Shown: positions 36,136-47,606 of the stretch, piece after piece
How the letters are laid out: every line of letters starts with the position of its first letter
Numbering within the stretch: position 1 is the first letter of the stretch
Source of the DNA: Cordia subcordata
Lineage: Eukaryota; Streptophyta; Magnoliopsida; Boraginales; Cordiaceae
Assembly (NCBI GenBank): GCA_028554755.1
Contig: JAPTOF010000016.1
Location: 13,884,001-13,948,000 of the forward strand
Direction of reading: 5' to 3'
DNA length: 64,000 nt
The notes under the pieces: model-generated
Database searches by the model: none
What the model was told of the DNA's origin: nothing
Seen by the model: the letters and a program-made list of their open reading frames with translations, nothing else
Translations under genes and position numbers: made by a program

Positions 36136-38010
36136 TGTTAGGATTAGTATGCCCTAAAGTTTATTTGTATATGACATTTTAGATGTTAAACAATGTATAG
36201 TCATTTTGTTAAATGACATTATGAGTTTCTTACATATTATCTCTAGTATATTTTATTGTATGAAGGTCCCTTGACTTGAATTAATGACGTAGTGAGGCTG
36301 GACGCATAGTAGGTCTAAGTCTAGATTTAGTCACATTATAAATTGAGTCCGACACTCTACCAGGATAAGGTTATATATATTGAGCAACTCTCCTCTTTGA
36401 GGGTGATCTACCTAGGACATTGGAGAACTTTTTGGATTTGTCTTGATAGTACGTGTGTCACATATTCAACAGGACCATTATATGTTTTCTAGAGACACAC
36501 TATCAAAGAAAGGTCATTGGAGGACTTTTCAGATTTGTCTTGATTGTACATGTGTCACATATTCAACAGGACCTTTGTGAGTATGTTTTCTAGAGACATA
36601 CTATCAAAGAAAGAAAACAAAATACTCACTGCTACTAAATGATCATTGCTTTTAATCTTGAGCGTATATGGATGAACTAATGAAGTTAGTTTGGTACTTT
36701 GATTCACTATAGATGAGATTATACTTTATTAGGATCAACAACCTTGTGTGTTGAGTCCTAAGTTCTAATTAATTGGAACATGCATATATAAAATGGAATC
36801 TTTGTGCCCCTTTTGGGATTGTCCAAATTTATCATCCGAATCTAAATCTAGTGATACTACCTTTATGGGTGTATCTGTTATATAGCTTGAGGGTCGCTCC
36901 GAGATCAAGAGATTTGATGACCAAGAATGGTCGGCAGTAGTACAAAAGGCCCAAAGGAAAAGATGCAGCTAAGGAGCTGATAGTAAATAGGCCAAAGGAC
37001 CGGTCTTAACTGTGGGTTTACATGAAGGGGTATTATGATCAATTATTTAGTAGGTCATAAACAAAGTTCACATTCTTTTTGTGATAAGCTTCTGGGTAAC
37101 AACAATTATTCTTGGAGTGCAACTCTAATCTTATGGTGGAATAGATCAAAATTAAAAACAATTATTATGTCACCTAGATCAAGCAAGGACATTTTTGATT
37201 ATTTTTGGAAGCCAAGGTTATTTATGTCTTCTTGGTCCCTTCTCTAGTTGAAATGACTTTGAGAGAGTAATCTTGAAAGAGAAAACTCCATATTATGGTA
37301 ATAGCCTTATTGGGCCAAAGCTTGTAATTGGGTTTGGGCTTTTTTTAGAGTCCACGATAACCTAATTGGGCTAGGTTGGTTTCTTATTGGGCTTGAGCCT
37401 CTACGTGGATTATGGACTATTTGTTGGGCTTGGATATTGGGCTTGTTCCAAGTCCACCAAGGCATGTGGACAAGTTGCATAAGGAATTATTACATGGAAA
37501 ATTTCTCCCACATGGAAAGATTAGCAACTTGGATGCCAAGGTTCTCCTTATTAATAGGCAAGACTCCACACATTTTATGCCATCCACTTTCTAGTTGAAT
37601 TCATCTTCTTTGGCAAGAAAATACTATAACACATAGTACACACTTATTGTGTGATTTTTTTGCTCTAGTTTTTCAAGAGCATATTACTTTGTTTCTTCCC
37701 ACACAAAAGGCTATTCTCTCAAGATAAGTCTTTTCAATCATAGGGAAGAAGGCTAGGGAGTTGCCTATTGCGACACCCTTATAGTAAAAATTTTTGGTGG
37801 CCTTGTTCGTGAGCGGGAACAAAGCTCGTGATGGTTATAGCTTCATCAAAGATCTCACGCTGCAAGTGGTTAGCTTTACATACTATGCTAATATGATTTA
37901 TGTTCTATATGTCCTTAAGCATGTTCTTGTGTGTGTTGTGCAGTTATTTTATTTTCCTATCATGTTTTCTTAGTATAATTTTTGAAAATATGGATTAGGA
38001 TAGAGCACAC
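36136..38010 (+). repeat. 3' LTR of copia element B
   Basis: Starts TGTTAGGATTAGTATGCCC right after a purine-rich GTACAAGTGAGAGA (36121-36134). The right end is placed near 38010-38040, where element A's leader resumes; no sister LTR is present to fix it. It contains an imperfect internal duplication of TTTGTCTTGATTGTACATGTG-like text (about 36436-36600). Confidence 0.65.
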
Positions 38011-38040
38011 GTATTATTATCGATCTTACACAATTTTCTA

Positions 38041-38246
38041 TGCAAGAAATTAAATCCATACATTTGAATAGTTGATTAGGACCAAAATCACACATAAGCT
38101 GCAACCACAAAGGTTAGTTGACTACAAATACACCATAGGAACACATTAATCTTGCCACCCACAAGATAATTACACAATCCATTGGTTTATTACACTTTCT
38201 AAAGCTATCACTATATGTATAATAGAACCTATGCTCTAATACCAAT
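38041..38246 (-). other. Leader of copia element A with primer binding site
   Basis: TGGTATTAGAGC on the minus strand (38233-38244) matches the initiator-methionine tRNA primer site with one change. The following leader matches 54604-54810 of the sister element (GTGGCAAGATT, then AACCTTTGTGGTTGCA) and stops matching near 38041. Confidence 0.8.
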
Positions 38247-39954
38247 TGTTGGATCTATTACGGTATTGCCATATTCAAGATCAGGTACTAGTTTTAAATT
38301 TCAATCCATAATCTATACATAGTAGTGGAAAATAACAAAATCAAATGTCATAGACATAGGAATCAATGCAAAATATGTAAATATAAACAAAAATTGGTGT
38401 ATAGATCATTACCCTTTATGCGTGATTCGAAGATCGGTGGCCTCTCTCTATCAAAACTTCCTCGAAGTAGCTGCCTTGTGATTTTCTTTCCTATTACCAC
38501 TCTTTTAAAACTAGGATACTTAGTTATGTAGTAGGCAAGCTAAAATAGAGGTTAAAATGAGGAAGATGATACTAGTGTGTGTTCTTGGTGCTAGTGTGTG
38601 AAAAATGCTACACACACACCAAGAAAGAAAAATATCAAAGATGCTCATCTTGGACCACGCTTATCTTGTACTATTTATGTACTAAGCCTACCGTAAAAGG
38701 ATAAGATCTAGGGAACTCAATACCCTTTATTAAACTTTCTAGACAAGGAATATGCCCTTGGGATAAAAGACATCCAAATATTCCATGTCACATACTACAG
38801 ATCTCCTATGTGATCCCCACTCATCTAATTAAGATATACATGAGTTATATTAAGAAAACCTAGATAATTAAATCTCTTCTTAAAACTCAAATCTTAATTA
38901 AGCAACCTACATAATAAATTCCTCAATTTTGTATCCAATAGAGAAGTGGCTAATAGAGGAAGTAAAAGACATAATTACCCTTGGCTCCCAAAATGACCAA
39001 AATGTGCTTGCCACTGCTTAAGAGATATCAAGGCCACTTCGACCTCGGTCTATTTCCATCAAAGGACCAAAGCCATAATCTAAGGATAATCACTAGCTAA
39101 GCAGGTTTGTCACCCACTCTAGTGACCTTTGTCTTGGACAAACTGAGTGAAATGACCAAAATGCCCCTCTATTTATACCCTATAATCAAGGTTGGTCGCA
39201 ACAAGTACCATCACCTCCAAGACTACATCTGGAACCTCAGAATCTCTAGTCCCATATAATGATCATCCATTAGTCACAGATCTCTTGATTTAGGAAGTGA
39301 CCCAGAAGCCAAATGACCGATGCACCCCTGATGGGCAATATCACTAGTGCTAGATTTCTAGTGATTAAGTGGAAAAATCCAAGGGGGCACATAGACTTTG
39401 TTGTTGCATATGCATATCCCAAATAAATTAGAATGCAACACTGAACGTGCGACGCAGACAATTTTATCCTTCAAGACCTCTCCATATGGAATATCAAAGT
39501 GTTGCACCCTAACTTAGTCAGTTCATTCAAACATGCTCAAGATTAAGTGCATTGGTCACTTGGAAGCTATGAATATCTCATCTTCTATATGTGATGGTAC
39601 AGTTCCCAGAAGACATACTCATGGTGGCCCTGTCCAATGCGTGATACACTTACTAGGAGCATAGTCCGAAAAACATCCAATGACCTAGGTAGATCACCCT
39701 CTCATGGAGATTCACCCACTGTAGCCTTATTTTGGTAGAGTGCCCAACACTATGGACCAATTTATGATATCATCAAATCTAGACTTAGACATACTATGTG
39801 TCCAGCCTTACTGCATACCCAAGTCATTGGTTTATATCATTCGACCTTCATAATTTGCACTAATGCATAAACGAAAAGAATATGTTGTGCAAAACTCAAT
39901 CATATGAACAATATCACCATGTGCTTGTGATCTTTAGGGCATATAATCCCAATA
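38247..39954 (-). repeat. 5' LTR of copia element A
   Basis: Minus-strand LTR. Its 3' boundary at 38247 is the inverse of TGTTGGATC, next to the primer site; its outer end abuts GGGAT. A degraded form of the palindromic TATA region seen at 54141 lies at about 38666. Confidence 0.85.
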
Positions 39955-39959
39955 GGGAT

Positions 39960-41218
39960 AAGGTGCTAATCAATTAAAGATGGTATCACGAGAGACCTAT
40001 AACTACGTGGGAAGATTTGAAGTCCTTGGCGCAGAAAAGGATTGTCCCTTCTCATTACTACAGAGACTTATATCTTAGATTTTAAAGCTTAAAGCAGGGA
40101 TCTAAATTAGTTGAGGAATATTTTAAGGAGATAGAAGTAGCTCTTGTTAAAGCTAACATAAAAGAGGATCAAGAAGCTACAATGGCAAGGTTTATCTATA
40201 GCCTTAACAAAGAAATTGCTAATATAGTTGAACTCCATCACTATGCTGACATTGAAGAAGTGGCGCACATGGCTTAAGGTGGAAAAATAACTTAAGAAGG
40301 GAGGCTGAACCATCAGCAAAGTGGAATCCTCCAATGCATCCAGTTGGGATACCAGATGGACATTATATTCTAAGTCAGATAACAAGATGGATAACAAGCA
40401 AAAAAAAAAAATGAAGGCCATGACCAAGAATGGTGTTGAAATAAAAGAAAAGGATACAAGTCCTTTGCAAAACAAAAGAACTAGGACATTAAATGTTTTA
40501 GGTGTTTAGGAATAGGACACATTGCTTCACAATGCCCCAAGAAAAGGATTATGTTGCTATTAGACAATAGGCAAGTTGAAACAAAAGACGAGGAAGATGA
40601 CTCTGGGTCTATGCCACCATTGGAAGATTGCTTAGACTATGAGGAAGCTCCAGTTGAAGTTGATGAATCTCTAATGGTATTAAAAGCTCTATACGTCTAG
40701 GTCAATAGAGAGAGATGACGAAAAAAGGGATAACATCTTTTACACTAGATATCGAATGAAAGACCGCGTTTGTGGCTTATAATTGATGTGGGTAATTGTG
40801 TGAATGTCGTAAGCAAGTTATGGTAGAAAAGCTCAAATTGCCAACAATCGAACATCCAAGTCCTACAAGCTACAATGGCTCAAAGAAAGTGGAGAAATTA
40901 AGGTTAAGAAGCAAGTTTTATTTTCTGTATATATTGGAAAGTATAAGGATGAGATCTTGTGTGATGTGGTACCTATGCAGGCAAGTCATATTTTGCTTGG
41001 AAGACCTTGGCAATTTGATAGGCACAAGATCCATGGCAGTCTTAGCAACTGTTATACCGTTAAAATGGATGGAAAGAAGATCACCCTCCTTTGCTTGCTA
41101 CTAAGGCAAGTTTATGAGGAGCAAGCCCATGTCAAGAGATTGGCTGCAGTGAGTACCAAAGAAAAAGTGCCCGTGCACGAGAACAAAAAAGAAGACAAGA
41201 AAGAAAGAGAGTACTAGG
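39960..41218 (+). pseudogene. Gypsy gag C-terminus, zinc knuckle and aspartic protease
   Basis: Resumes the gag cut at 27274: ITTWEDLKSLAQKRIVPSHY, then KQGSKLVEEYFKEIEVAL. A zinc knuckle CFRCLGIGHIASQC (CX2CX4HX4C) lies at about 40496-40540. The protease-like region follows at about 40740-41140, with SKLMVEKLKLPTIEHPSP and, in the next frame, DVVPMQASHILLGRPWQFDR. The catalytic D-S/T-G is not recognisable; IIDVGNCVNVV stands where it would be expected. Several stops and at least one frameshift near 40860. A Lys/Glu-rich linker (41150-41218) follows and then the 3' LTR, with no RT. Confidence 0.8.
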
Positions 41219-41319
41219 CTATGGTAAAGAAAGATGAGAGAAAATTGAGCTCCACATTTGACGTCACTGTCACTGACCTATCCTTTTTCCATGGGAATGA
41301 TGTGAAACATCTATAGAGC

Positions 41320-41813
41320 TTTTATTATGAGCCAACTTAAAGAACATTCAATTGTATTGGGTTAATCCTTGGGGTTTATTGTCTTTTAAATATAAGTATG
41401 TGCTAGTCACATGCTTCATTAAACTTTAGGTTATTTGGGCTATTTTTCAATTAGGTATTTAGGGTTTCATTTATGTTTATTTCCTTTTCTAATTAGAAAA
41501 TTTTGGTTTCATTTATGCTTATATAAGGGGTGCCTATGGCCTTTGTAAGAACAAGTTCTATCTCAGAATTTTAAGTGAAACAATTATTCTCTTATTGTTC
41601 TTCAGCTTTTCTCTAGTGCTCAAGTGGATTCTTGACACCATTCACTTTATCGTGTCGGCTTCTAGCTCGTTTATAGCTTTGGGAATCTTGACTCTGTTAA
41701 ATTATAACTTTGGTTCTTGGTTCCTTATAACCAATGGGTCAAGTTCCGTCTATATTGATTGATTTCTAACATATTGTTGTGGGGTCTCACTGATTCAGTC
41801 ATTGAGGCTTACA
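41320..41813 (+). repeat. 3' LTR of the gag-protease gypsy element
   Basis: Direct copy of 25118-25621, from TTTTATTATGAGCCAA to TTGAGGCTTACA. Visible divergence from the 5' copy is moderate. Confidence 0.8.
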
Positions 41814-42820
41814 TCATAATCTCATTCTCTTTTCTAGTTCCCACTTTGATGGGTCGCAAATTGCATCTTTTGGTGTGTCTTACCTGCTGGTAATGAATTG
41901 ATCCATCCTAACAATATATAATCAGGTAGAGGAGGCATGGGATATTCGGGGGTGATGACATCGAGGACAGCGGTATCTGTAAAGATTTCAATAGAAAAAA
42001 ATATTAAGTTCAATAAAAAGAAAAGTTAAAGCATAGTGGGAAAGGACAAGACACCTATAGATTCTTCATCACTCCCATTTGCTTTCAAATCCTTGGGTTT
42101 ATTTTGCAACATCATATCCTCATCTTTGTCTTCTGAACCAGAGCCCATGCAATCAATTGTCACATCTTCTTAGTTGCTAAAGTTGTGCCTGAAGAATGTA
42201 CCCATATTTTAGTGCTAGGATGGACTGATACTGTACTGTAGTGTTAAACAACGTCGTGATATGTCATTAGACCAATGTTGTATTATAAGGATGGACTAGC
42301 ATTGCACGAGAGGGATGGTTGAGAAACATGTATTGAATCAAATATTGCCTAGCTCTCTGTTACACATTAGCCTCGTACCGGTCAAAATTGGTGTTTTGTG
42401 AAAATTTGTTATAGCCACCTACAACTTCATTCATGTTTGGCAAACTCATAGCTCGGCTTGCTTGGCACATAGACTGGGGATCGTTAAAGGCAATGACCAT
42501 TTCAAAAAGAGCTAGGTTGGGATGGCTAAAAATAAATTCATACAAATGCTCAACATTGTGATTATCGCTAATTGACTTTCCGATATGGTAAATGTGTGGA
42601 TTGGATAACGAGGTTGGAAAGCAAAAGGTTAGCTCAATCCCATATGTTTATTGACAACTAAGTTTGCAAACTATTTTGTTATGCAATTCACCAAATGTTG
42701 TATTTCATCCAATTTTAACAATTTTTTTTATGGCTTGGATGTCTTGAACATGAGGTCATTACAACCGTCTCTTTGTACTTCTCCATAAAATAACATAATA
42801 TCAAGAGGTCTTGAGGCCAT
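41814..42820 (-). pseudogene. MULE transposase, N-terminal part, decayed
   Basis: Minus-strand start at 42820, MASRPLDIMLFYGEVQRDG. Then 42540-42600 and the open frame 42360-42545 give PIHTFTIS and NVEHLYEFIFSHPNLALFEM, the N-terminal PB1-like region of plant MuDR-type transposases. Near 41850 WELEKRMRL fits the block just before the conserved G-M-x-F. The next residues expected are found at 25117, beyond the gypsy element, which shows that the gypsy insertion split this gene. Acidic/Ser-rich linker text lies in between. Frameshifts and stops present. Confidence 0.6.
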
Positions 42821-43120
42821 TATAGAGAATAAAACTGGCAAAAGGGGGCTGAAATGGTAGAAGTTTTGAATGCCAAAAAAAAAAAAAAGGAAAAATGGAA
42901 GTAGAAAGTAGTATGGGGTGAAGCTGGTTCGACCTTTCTATTTACAGGGAAAAATGCCTCAGATTGGAAACGAGGAATCAAATGTTTTCCACATTTTTCT
43001 TTTCCTGAATATGTCTAGTTGGATTATTGCAGGAATCTTGTTCAATTTTCCAAATGCCTTCTTTTAAAATGCATGCTCAATTTTTTGAAATGTAGCTGTT
43101 GGGTTTCCGAAAAACCACGA
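42821..43120. other. MULE upstream region
   Basis: A-rich sequence ahead of the MULE start codon. No terminal inverted repeat could be identified, so the right end of the MULE is unknown. Confidence 0.4.
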
Positions 43121-43128
43121 CTTACTCA

Positions 43129-43543
43129 CAGTGGCGGAGCCACGTATATGTGAAGGGGTGCGGATTTTTTAGCAAAAACAAATATTACTATTCTATTTAT
43201 TTTAGATGATGTGCACCCCTTGAATTTTTCTTTCACCTCCTGGATTTTTTTGGTAAAAACAAAATTAATGAATAATCACTTATACAAATAAAGATATTTT
43301 CGTTTTGACTTCGGTAGTAAATTGTATAGTTGATGATTTCAAAATATGAAGTTATGTCAGAGGACCTTTATAACCTGTAGTTCTATTTAATGTGATTATA
43401 TTTACTTATTTATATTTTTAGTGAATTAAAATGTCACTACTATATTAATTATTATATCTTTTATGATTAATTTTTAATTTTTTGTAAAAGAATTTACGTA
43501 TGAATGTGCACACCTTAACCACGGGGTCCTCGCTCAACCACTA
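43129..43543. mobile_element. hAT-type MITE
   Basis: 415 bp with ends CAGTGGCGGAGCCACG and, inverted, TAGTGGTTGAGCGAGG. Left 8-bp duplication CTTACTCA (43121-43128). The right copy is CTTA at 43544-43547 plus GTCA at 43778-43781, split by the Tourist element, giving CTTAGTCA (one mismatch). Eight-base duplications are the hAT hallmark. Internal GAAGGGGTGCGG and GTGCACCCCTT are subterminal inverted words. No coding. Confidence 0.75.
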
Positions 43544-43547
43544 CTTA

Positions 43548-43774
43548 GGGCCTGTTTGGATTGGCTTTTTTTCAGAAAAAAAGCACTTTTTTTCTGAAAA
43601 AGTTATATTAAATTTGCAATAACTATTTAATTAGGTTTTCAAAAAACTGAAACTCTGAAAAAAGCTCAAATACAGCTTTTTTTAAAAGTCAGAATTTTCA
43701 GCTTCTAAAAAAAAATTATTTTTCAAAAGCTATTAAAAAAAGCACTTTTGAAAAAAGCCAATCCAAACGAGCCC
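43548..43774. mobile_element. Tourist-type MITE (PIF/Harbinger)
   Basis: 227 bp, terminal inverted repeats GGGCCTGTTTGGATTGGC... and GGGCTCGTTTGGATTGGC... (22 of the first 24 bases agree). Flanked by TTA (43545-43547 and 43775-43777), the expected 3-bp duplication. AT-rich foldback body with AAAAAGCAC/GTGCTTTTT-type repeats. Confidence 0.92.
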
Positions 43775-43781
43775 TTAGTCA

Positions 43782-44260
43782 GAACGCTGCACCCACTTTT
43801 TTAAAAGAAAAAAAAATAATAAAACAATTTTAAAAGTGAAATATTTACAAAAAAAGTATAATATTTCTTTTTATTTAAAAAAAGACCATCTATTATTGAC
43901 TTTATCTTGTGTCTCACGTGCCAAAAGAGATTGCACATGACACGTAAGTTGTAACTGTTAAGATTTTGCCCTGACAACATTGATGAGGTAGTTACCAAGT
44001 CCATCAGCAAATCACATCTCTTTCATGTCAGACCAGATTGCTTCCTTTTGTACATTCCTCTTATGTCCATTTTTTCGGAAAATTCACACACAAATAAACA
44101 ATTTGGCGCACACACACAGACACACTCATCAAATATATTCAAAGAAAAATGGAAAAAGAAATAGTCATGCATATTCAGTGACAGCTTTGCAAAGAAGAAG
44201 ATAGATAGCCTAAGGCTGATCCATTCATCAAGAATGAAAAAAGTTGTTTAAAGCTCAACC
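43782..44260 (+). promoter_or_regulatory. Upstream region of the small lysine-rich gene
   Basis: AT-rich sequence, then a CACACA-rich stretch (44085-44130) and A/G-rich leader text before the ATG at 44261. No clear TATA box. Probably promoter and 5'-UTR, by position only. Confidence 0.35.
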
Positions 44261-47200
44261 ATGCAGAAATCTGTGACCAAAACTGAGGTACCCTTTTGCA
44301 AAGATCATCGCTTTTCTCAATGAACTATAGAGTTTTGGCATTTTTGTAATTTTTTTTTTTGGATATGTGGGTATGTGAGATTTTAGATTAATTAGCCTAT
44401 TTGAAAAGGATTTAGGTGATATATGTTGTTTTATATTCGAATGAGATTTTAGATTAATTAGCCTATCTGAAAGGATTTAGGTGATATATGTTGTTTTATA
44501 TTCGGGATTAATTTTATTAAGCAGGTTGGATAGGGTGCTATTTTTTGGATTTCTTAGGATTATGCAAATCACAAGTATGAAGTATGTAAGGCAGCGACAT
44601 TGTTTCTTTTTCAATACCTGAAGAGTGGAGTTTTGTGTACTGGACCTAATCTCTATGCTAATCAAAAGTAGAATAAATTGAATGTTTGAGGGATCGTTTA
44701 ATGTCTAATCTAATTTGGCTTATATAAAATTATTATGTTGGTTCATTAAAATGTAGTCTTTTCTGTCTACTAAATTCCTTCAGTATCCATTGTTGTACAA
44801 TCAAGGTAAAAGAAAGAATAGCTTCTGCAAGTTCATCAAAGTCTGTTAAAACTGTGACGAAAGCTAAACAGAAGAAAGTTTATTCCTTGCCTGGACAGAA
44901 GTATGATCCGCCAGAAGAGGTACCGTGTTTGTGCCATTTTATACTTTTATAGTTTCTTAAAAGAAGTCTACAAGGGCTTTCTCTTTTTACCTAGTCTTGC
45001 TATTTTGTTTTAATAGCGAGAGCCGTTGAGGATATTCTACGAATCTTTGTCAAAGCAGATACCTTCCAGTGAAATGGCAGAGTTTTGGTCAGCCATCTTT
45101 GTAACCTTCTTTAGGTTTATGTTTCGTTACATTGTATCTTAATTGCGTGAAGATATATTATGCAATTAGCTTTCTTATATGATTTTCTAGAGTTCATTAT
45201 ATGAATTTTGTTGAAGTTCTAAAAGAGATTAACCTCTAGCTGGAGAAATGTGCATTCATTGAAAATTTCTTTCCATACTGTCGGTTGGGGGTGCCCATTA
45301 TGAGCTGATCCGACCTCACCTAGTAAGGTAGTTTCACAACAGGATTGTCATCAAAAACTTCTCACAATTCTTAAAAGAGGAATTTTCTGATAATATTGCT
45401 TGTCCATCTTTGGAGAAAAAACCTAGGAAAATGCCCTCTCAAGAAATCATCTAATTAAGGCATTTAAATTGTGAGCAATAGTCAACAATAAGTTACTCTA
45501 GGTTTTGATTTGATGGAATTGCAACAGTGGAAACAATTCATCATGATCGTAAGTGTGCTTAATCATCAAATTTCTCCAATTAGTACTCTTTCATGGTTTA
45601 TGAAGATACCTTGCTTGATGTTAAGAATCTTCACTTATTATCAAATTATTACAGGTTTTAGGAAATATGCCTATGCATGCTAGCTTTTGGTTGAGGTCAT
45701 TTTAGTATGTGAAGCTTTATAATTTGTCTTGTTTTGCAATTTTCATCCAAGGCTTGTGCTGTTACATCAACTCCTTGCTGCTTTCGTCATCTTCAAACAG
45801 ATTCCTGGTCTCTCTAGAAACTTTGCACAAAACGTTGCCCATAGCACAAACTGAAAAGATAATTCCATGCTACTCTGCTTCAGTGTCACTTGCTTACTGT
45901 CTTAACATTGGTCAGTAGAAGAAACTATTATTTGATTGTTTTGAACTTCCCTTCATAATAAAGAAAGGGTATAAACTTTAGCAGTTGATAGTTTTGGTTG
46001 GATTTTGAACCTCCAATGCTATGTTTGCTTTTATGCTGATGACATCTCTATTTGCTTACGATCCTTTGGTTTTTTGGGCTCAAATTTATAGGAGATGCTA
46101 TCCATAAGAATTTTGTTCATTATGTTTTTCCATTAATTCTTTTATGCTTGGTGGGGTTGCCAAGTTTTGCTACAATTTTGGTGATTAGGTGCATGGTTAA
46201 TTGCCCTATATAACTAAGGGTGAAAAAGGGGCCTTGACTAATAGTTGAGTTTGGAAACATGAAACACCATATTTCTCATATCATTTTCTTTGTTAGCATG
46301 GTAAGAAAAATGCTCATTTCTCCACAATACTGCCAAGTATCTAAACTTTTCATGGAAAGGAATCTGCAGCAAGAAACATGCCTCATGTAAAAATTCATAA
46401 TTAATTGAGAAATTTTGGTTTTTTGATTGTAGATGTATCTAATTATGCAAACGGTATGCTACAATCTAGTCTTTATAGTCTCAGTAGTGTAGCTATTGTG
46501 TTTACGTAATAGAATTTTTAGTCTATTTCATAGATTTGGATAATGACTGATTACAGAACAAACTGATATATGTAAAATAGGTAATTGGTTGATATTTAGC
46601 CCCTTATATTTTGTATGAAATTTGAACTACAGCTCCTGATGACATATGCAATTCATTAACCAATCAATTGAATGATTTATTAGTAAGTAAAAGTGTAGGC
46701 CAAGGTTTTCTAGAGCTTATCAAGCCAATAACTTTCCAAATGAATTAATAGCATCTGATATCTATGATTGGAATTCGTGAACTATGATCAAACCATTGAT
46801 ATGGTGCATATTCATTTCTAGCTTTCCCACCTCCATAAATGCGCTTGATAATAATTTTAGTAGAAGCAATTAATAAATAAGAAATTGAGGATGTTGCAAG
46901 TTTACCAATTTGTTGATCTTATAAATCTTCTTTAAGTCCTACTATGATGAAGATGTTTGTCCCATTCCTTGTGTTGTCTTGATTTTTATGCACAACAATT
47001 TCTACAGCTGCTTAAATCTTGGAATAGGTAAAATTGCTTGTTATTAGTTGAAATAGTAGGGCAGATTTCCATAAGTAATTCTCACATGTGTCTATTGCAA
47101 AGTTTTTCCATGTGGTTTGCAGGTCCTCCAAAAAAATAGTTAAGGAAAATAAAATGGTACATAATATGGATTTCTTGATATGGGTCACTTGAGGGGATTT

Positions 47201-47606
47201 GCATGACAGATCATCTCTTAGCTTCATACACTGAACCCTCCACAACCCCTGAACATATGTGCTCAAGTGCCAAAGTCGGTACTTAGAAAGCTTAAAAAGT
47301 ATAATGATATTCATCTGCATTTAGTATTTGATGTTGCAATGACCTGTACTACTAAACATATAATTTACATTCCTCATTTAATTCCTATTTCTTCTCTTAA
47401 ACTTTGCTAACAGATGGTAAATCCAAAGTTCAGATTAGCACATTTCAATGTGCAGGTTAATGGAACACGGCTTGTTATCACCTGAAAGATCAAAGAAGGC
47501 ATATGAGAAAAAACAAAAGAAGCAAAAGAAACTTCGAACAGGTACTCCTATCCAATCCTTACCAGCTTCTGCAGTAAATGAGCCCGAGAGTTCAAAAATG
47601 CAGTAG
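44261..47606 (+). CDS. Small lysine-rich conserved plant protein, four exons, apparent premature stop
   Basis: Function unknown. I recognise it as a small plant protein type but cannot name it. Exons 44261-44287, 44806-44919, 45017-45087 and 47456-47606, all GT-AG with agreeing phases, give 120 residues. Residues 10-30 are Ser/Lys-rich. Residues 35-72 are the conserved-looking core: KVYSLPGQKYDPPEE, REPLRIFYESLSKQIPSSEM, then AEFW joined to LMEHGLLSPERSKKAYEKKQ. A basic KKQKKQKK tract follows, suggesting nuclear or RNA/DNA-contact use (inference). The frame stops at TAG (47604-47606) but stays open for 33 more codons to TGA at 47706-47708, with NESDDDNDFILSS then KRRK. That acidic and basic tail looks like the genuine C-terminus, so the TAG is probably a C-to-T change of a CAG codon or a local read-through. 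Intron 3 is 2.4 kb. The start was chosen because exon 1 splices in frame. Confidence 0.72.
44377..44507. repeat. 66-bp tandem duplication in intron 1 of the lysine-rich gene
   Basis: Two adjacent copies (44377-44442, 44443-44507) beginning GAGATTTTAGATTAATTAGC. They differ by one substitution and one base of length near the middle. Seen directly. Confidence 0.95.

Larger units (their letters stand above)
30517..38010 (+). mobile_element. Ty1/copia element B (Tork/TNT1-like), nested in element A, lacking its 5' LTR
   Basis: Plus-strand leader, gag, protease, integrase, RT, RNase H, polypurine tract and 3' LTR in the standard copia order. No 5' LTR or primer site is found at the left edge: the leader begins abruptly at about 30517. 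Element A also misses about 3.6 kb at this place compared with its sister at 52841. Insertion was therefore followed by, or accompanied by, a deletion. Confidence 0.8.
27275..39954 (-). mobile_element. Ty1/copia element A, inserted in gypsy gag, host of a second copia
   Basis: Bounded by a 5-bp duplication GGGAT (27270-27274 and 39955-39959) inside the gypsy gag. Long LTRs are at 27275-29026 and 38247-39954. On the minus strand the primer binding site follows the LTR at 38233-38244. Internal minus-strand sequence remains at 38041-38232 (leader) and 29027-30516 (3' end of pol). The middle is replaced by a plus-strand copia element. It belongs to the same family as the element at 52841-61372, with which leader, pol end and LTRs are collinear. 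Confidence 0.87.
25118..41813 (+). mobile_element. Gypsy element with gag and protease only, carrying nested copia elements
   Basis: LTR-like copies at 25118-25621 and 41320-41813 are in direct orientation. Between them are gag and aspartic protease remnants (26680-27274, 39960-41218), and the gag is interrupted by the copia insertion at 27275-39954. Only about 100 bp separate the end of the protease region from the 3' LTR, so RT, RNase H and integrase are absent. The sequence style of the protease region fits chromovirus-type gypsy elements. It sits inside a MULE transposase gene. No target duplication could be confirmed. Confidence 0.75.

Noticed and set aside
40107..40475. 122-codon minus-strand frame
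   Set aside because: Antisense shadow of the gypsy gag on the plus strand.
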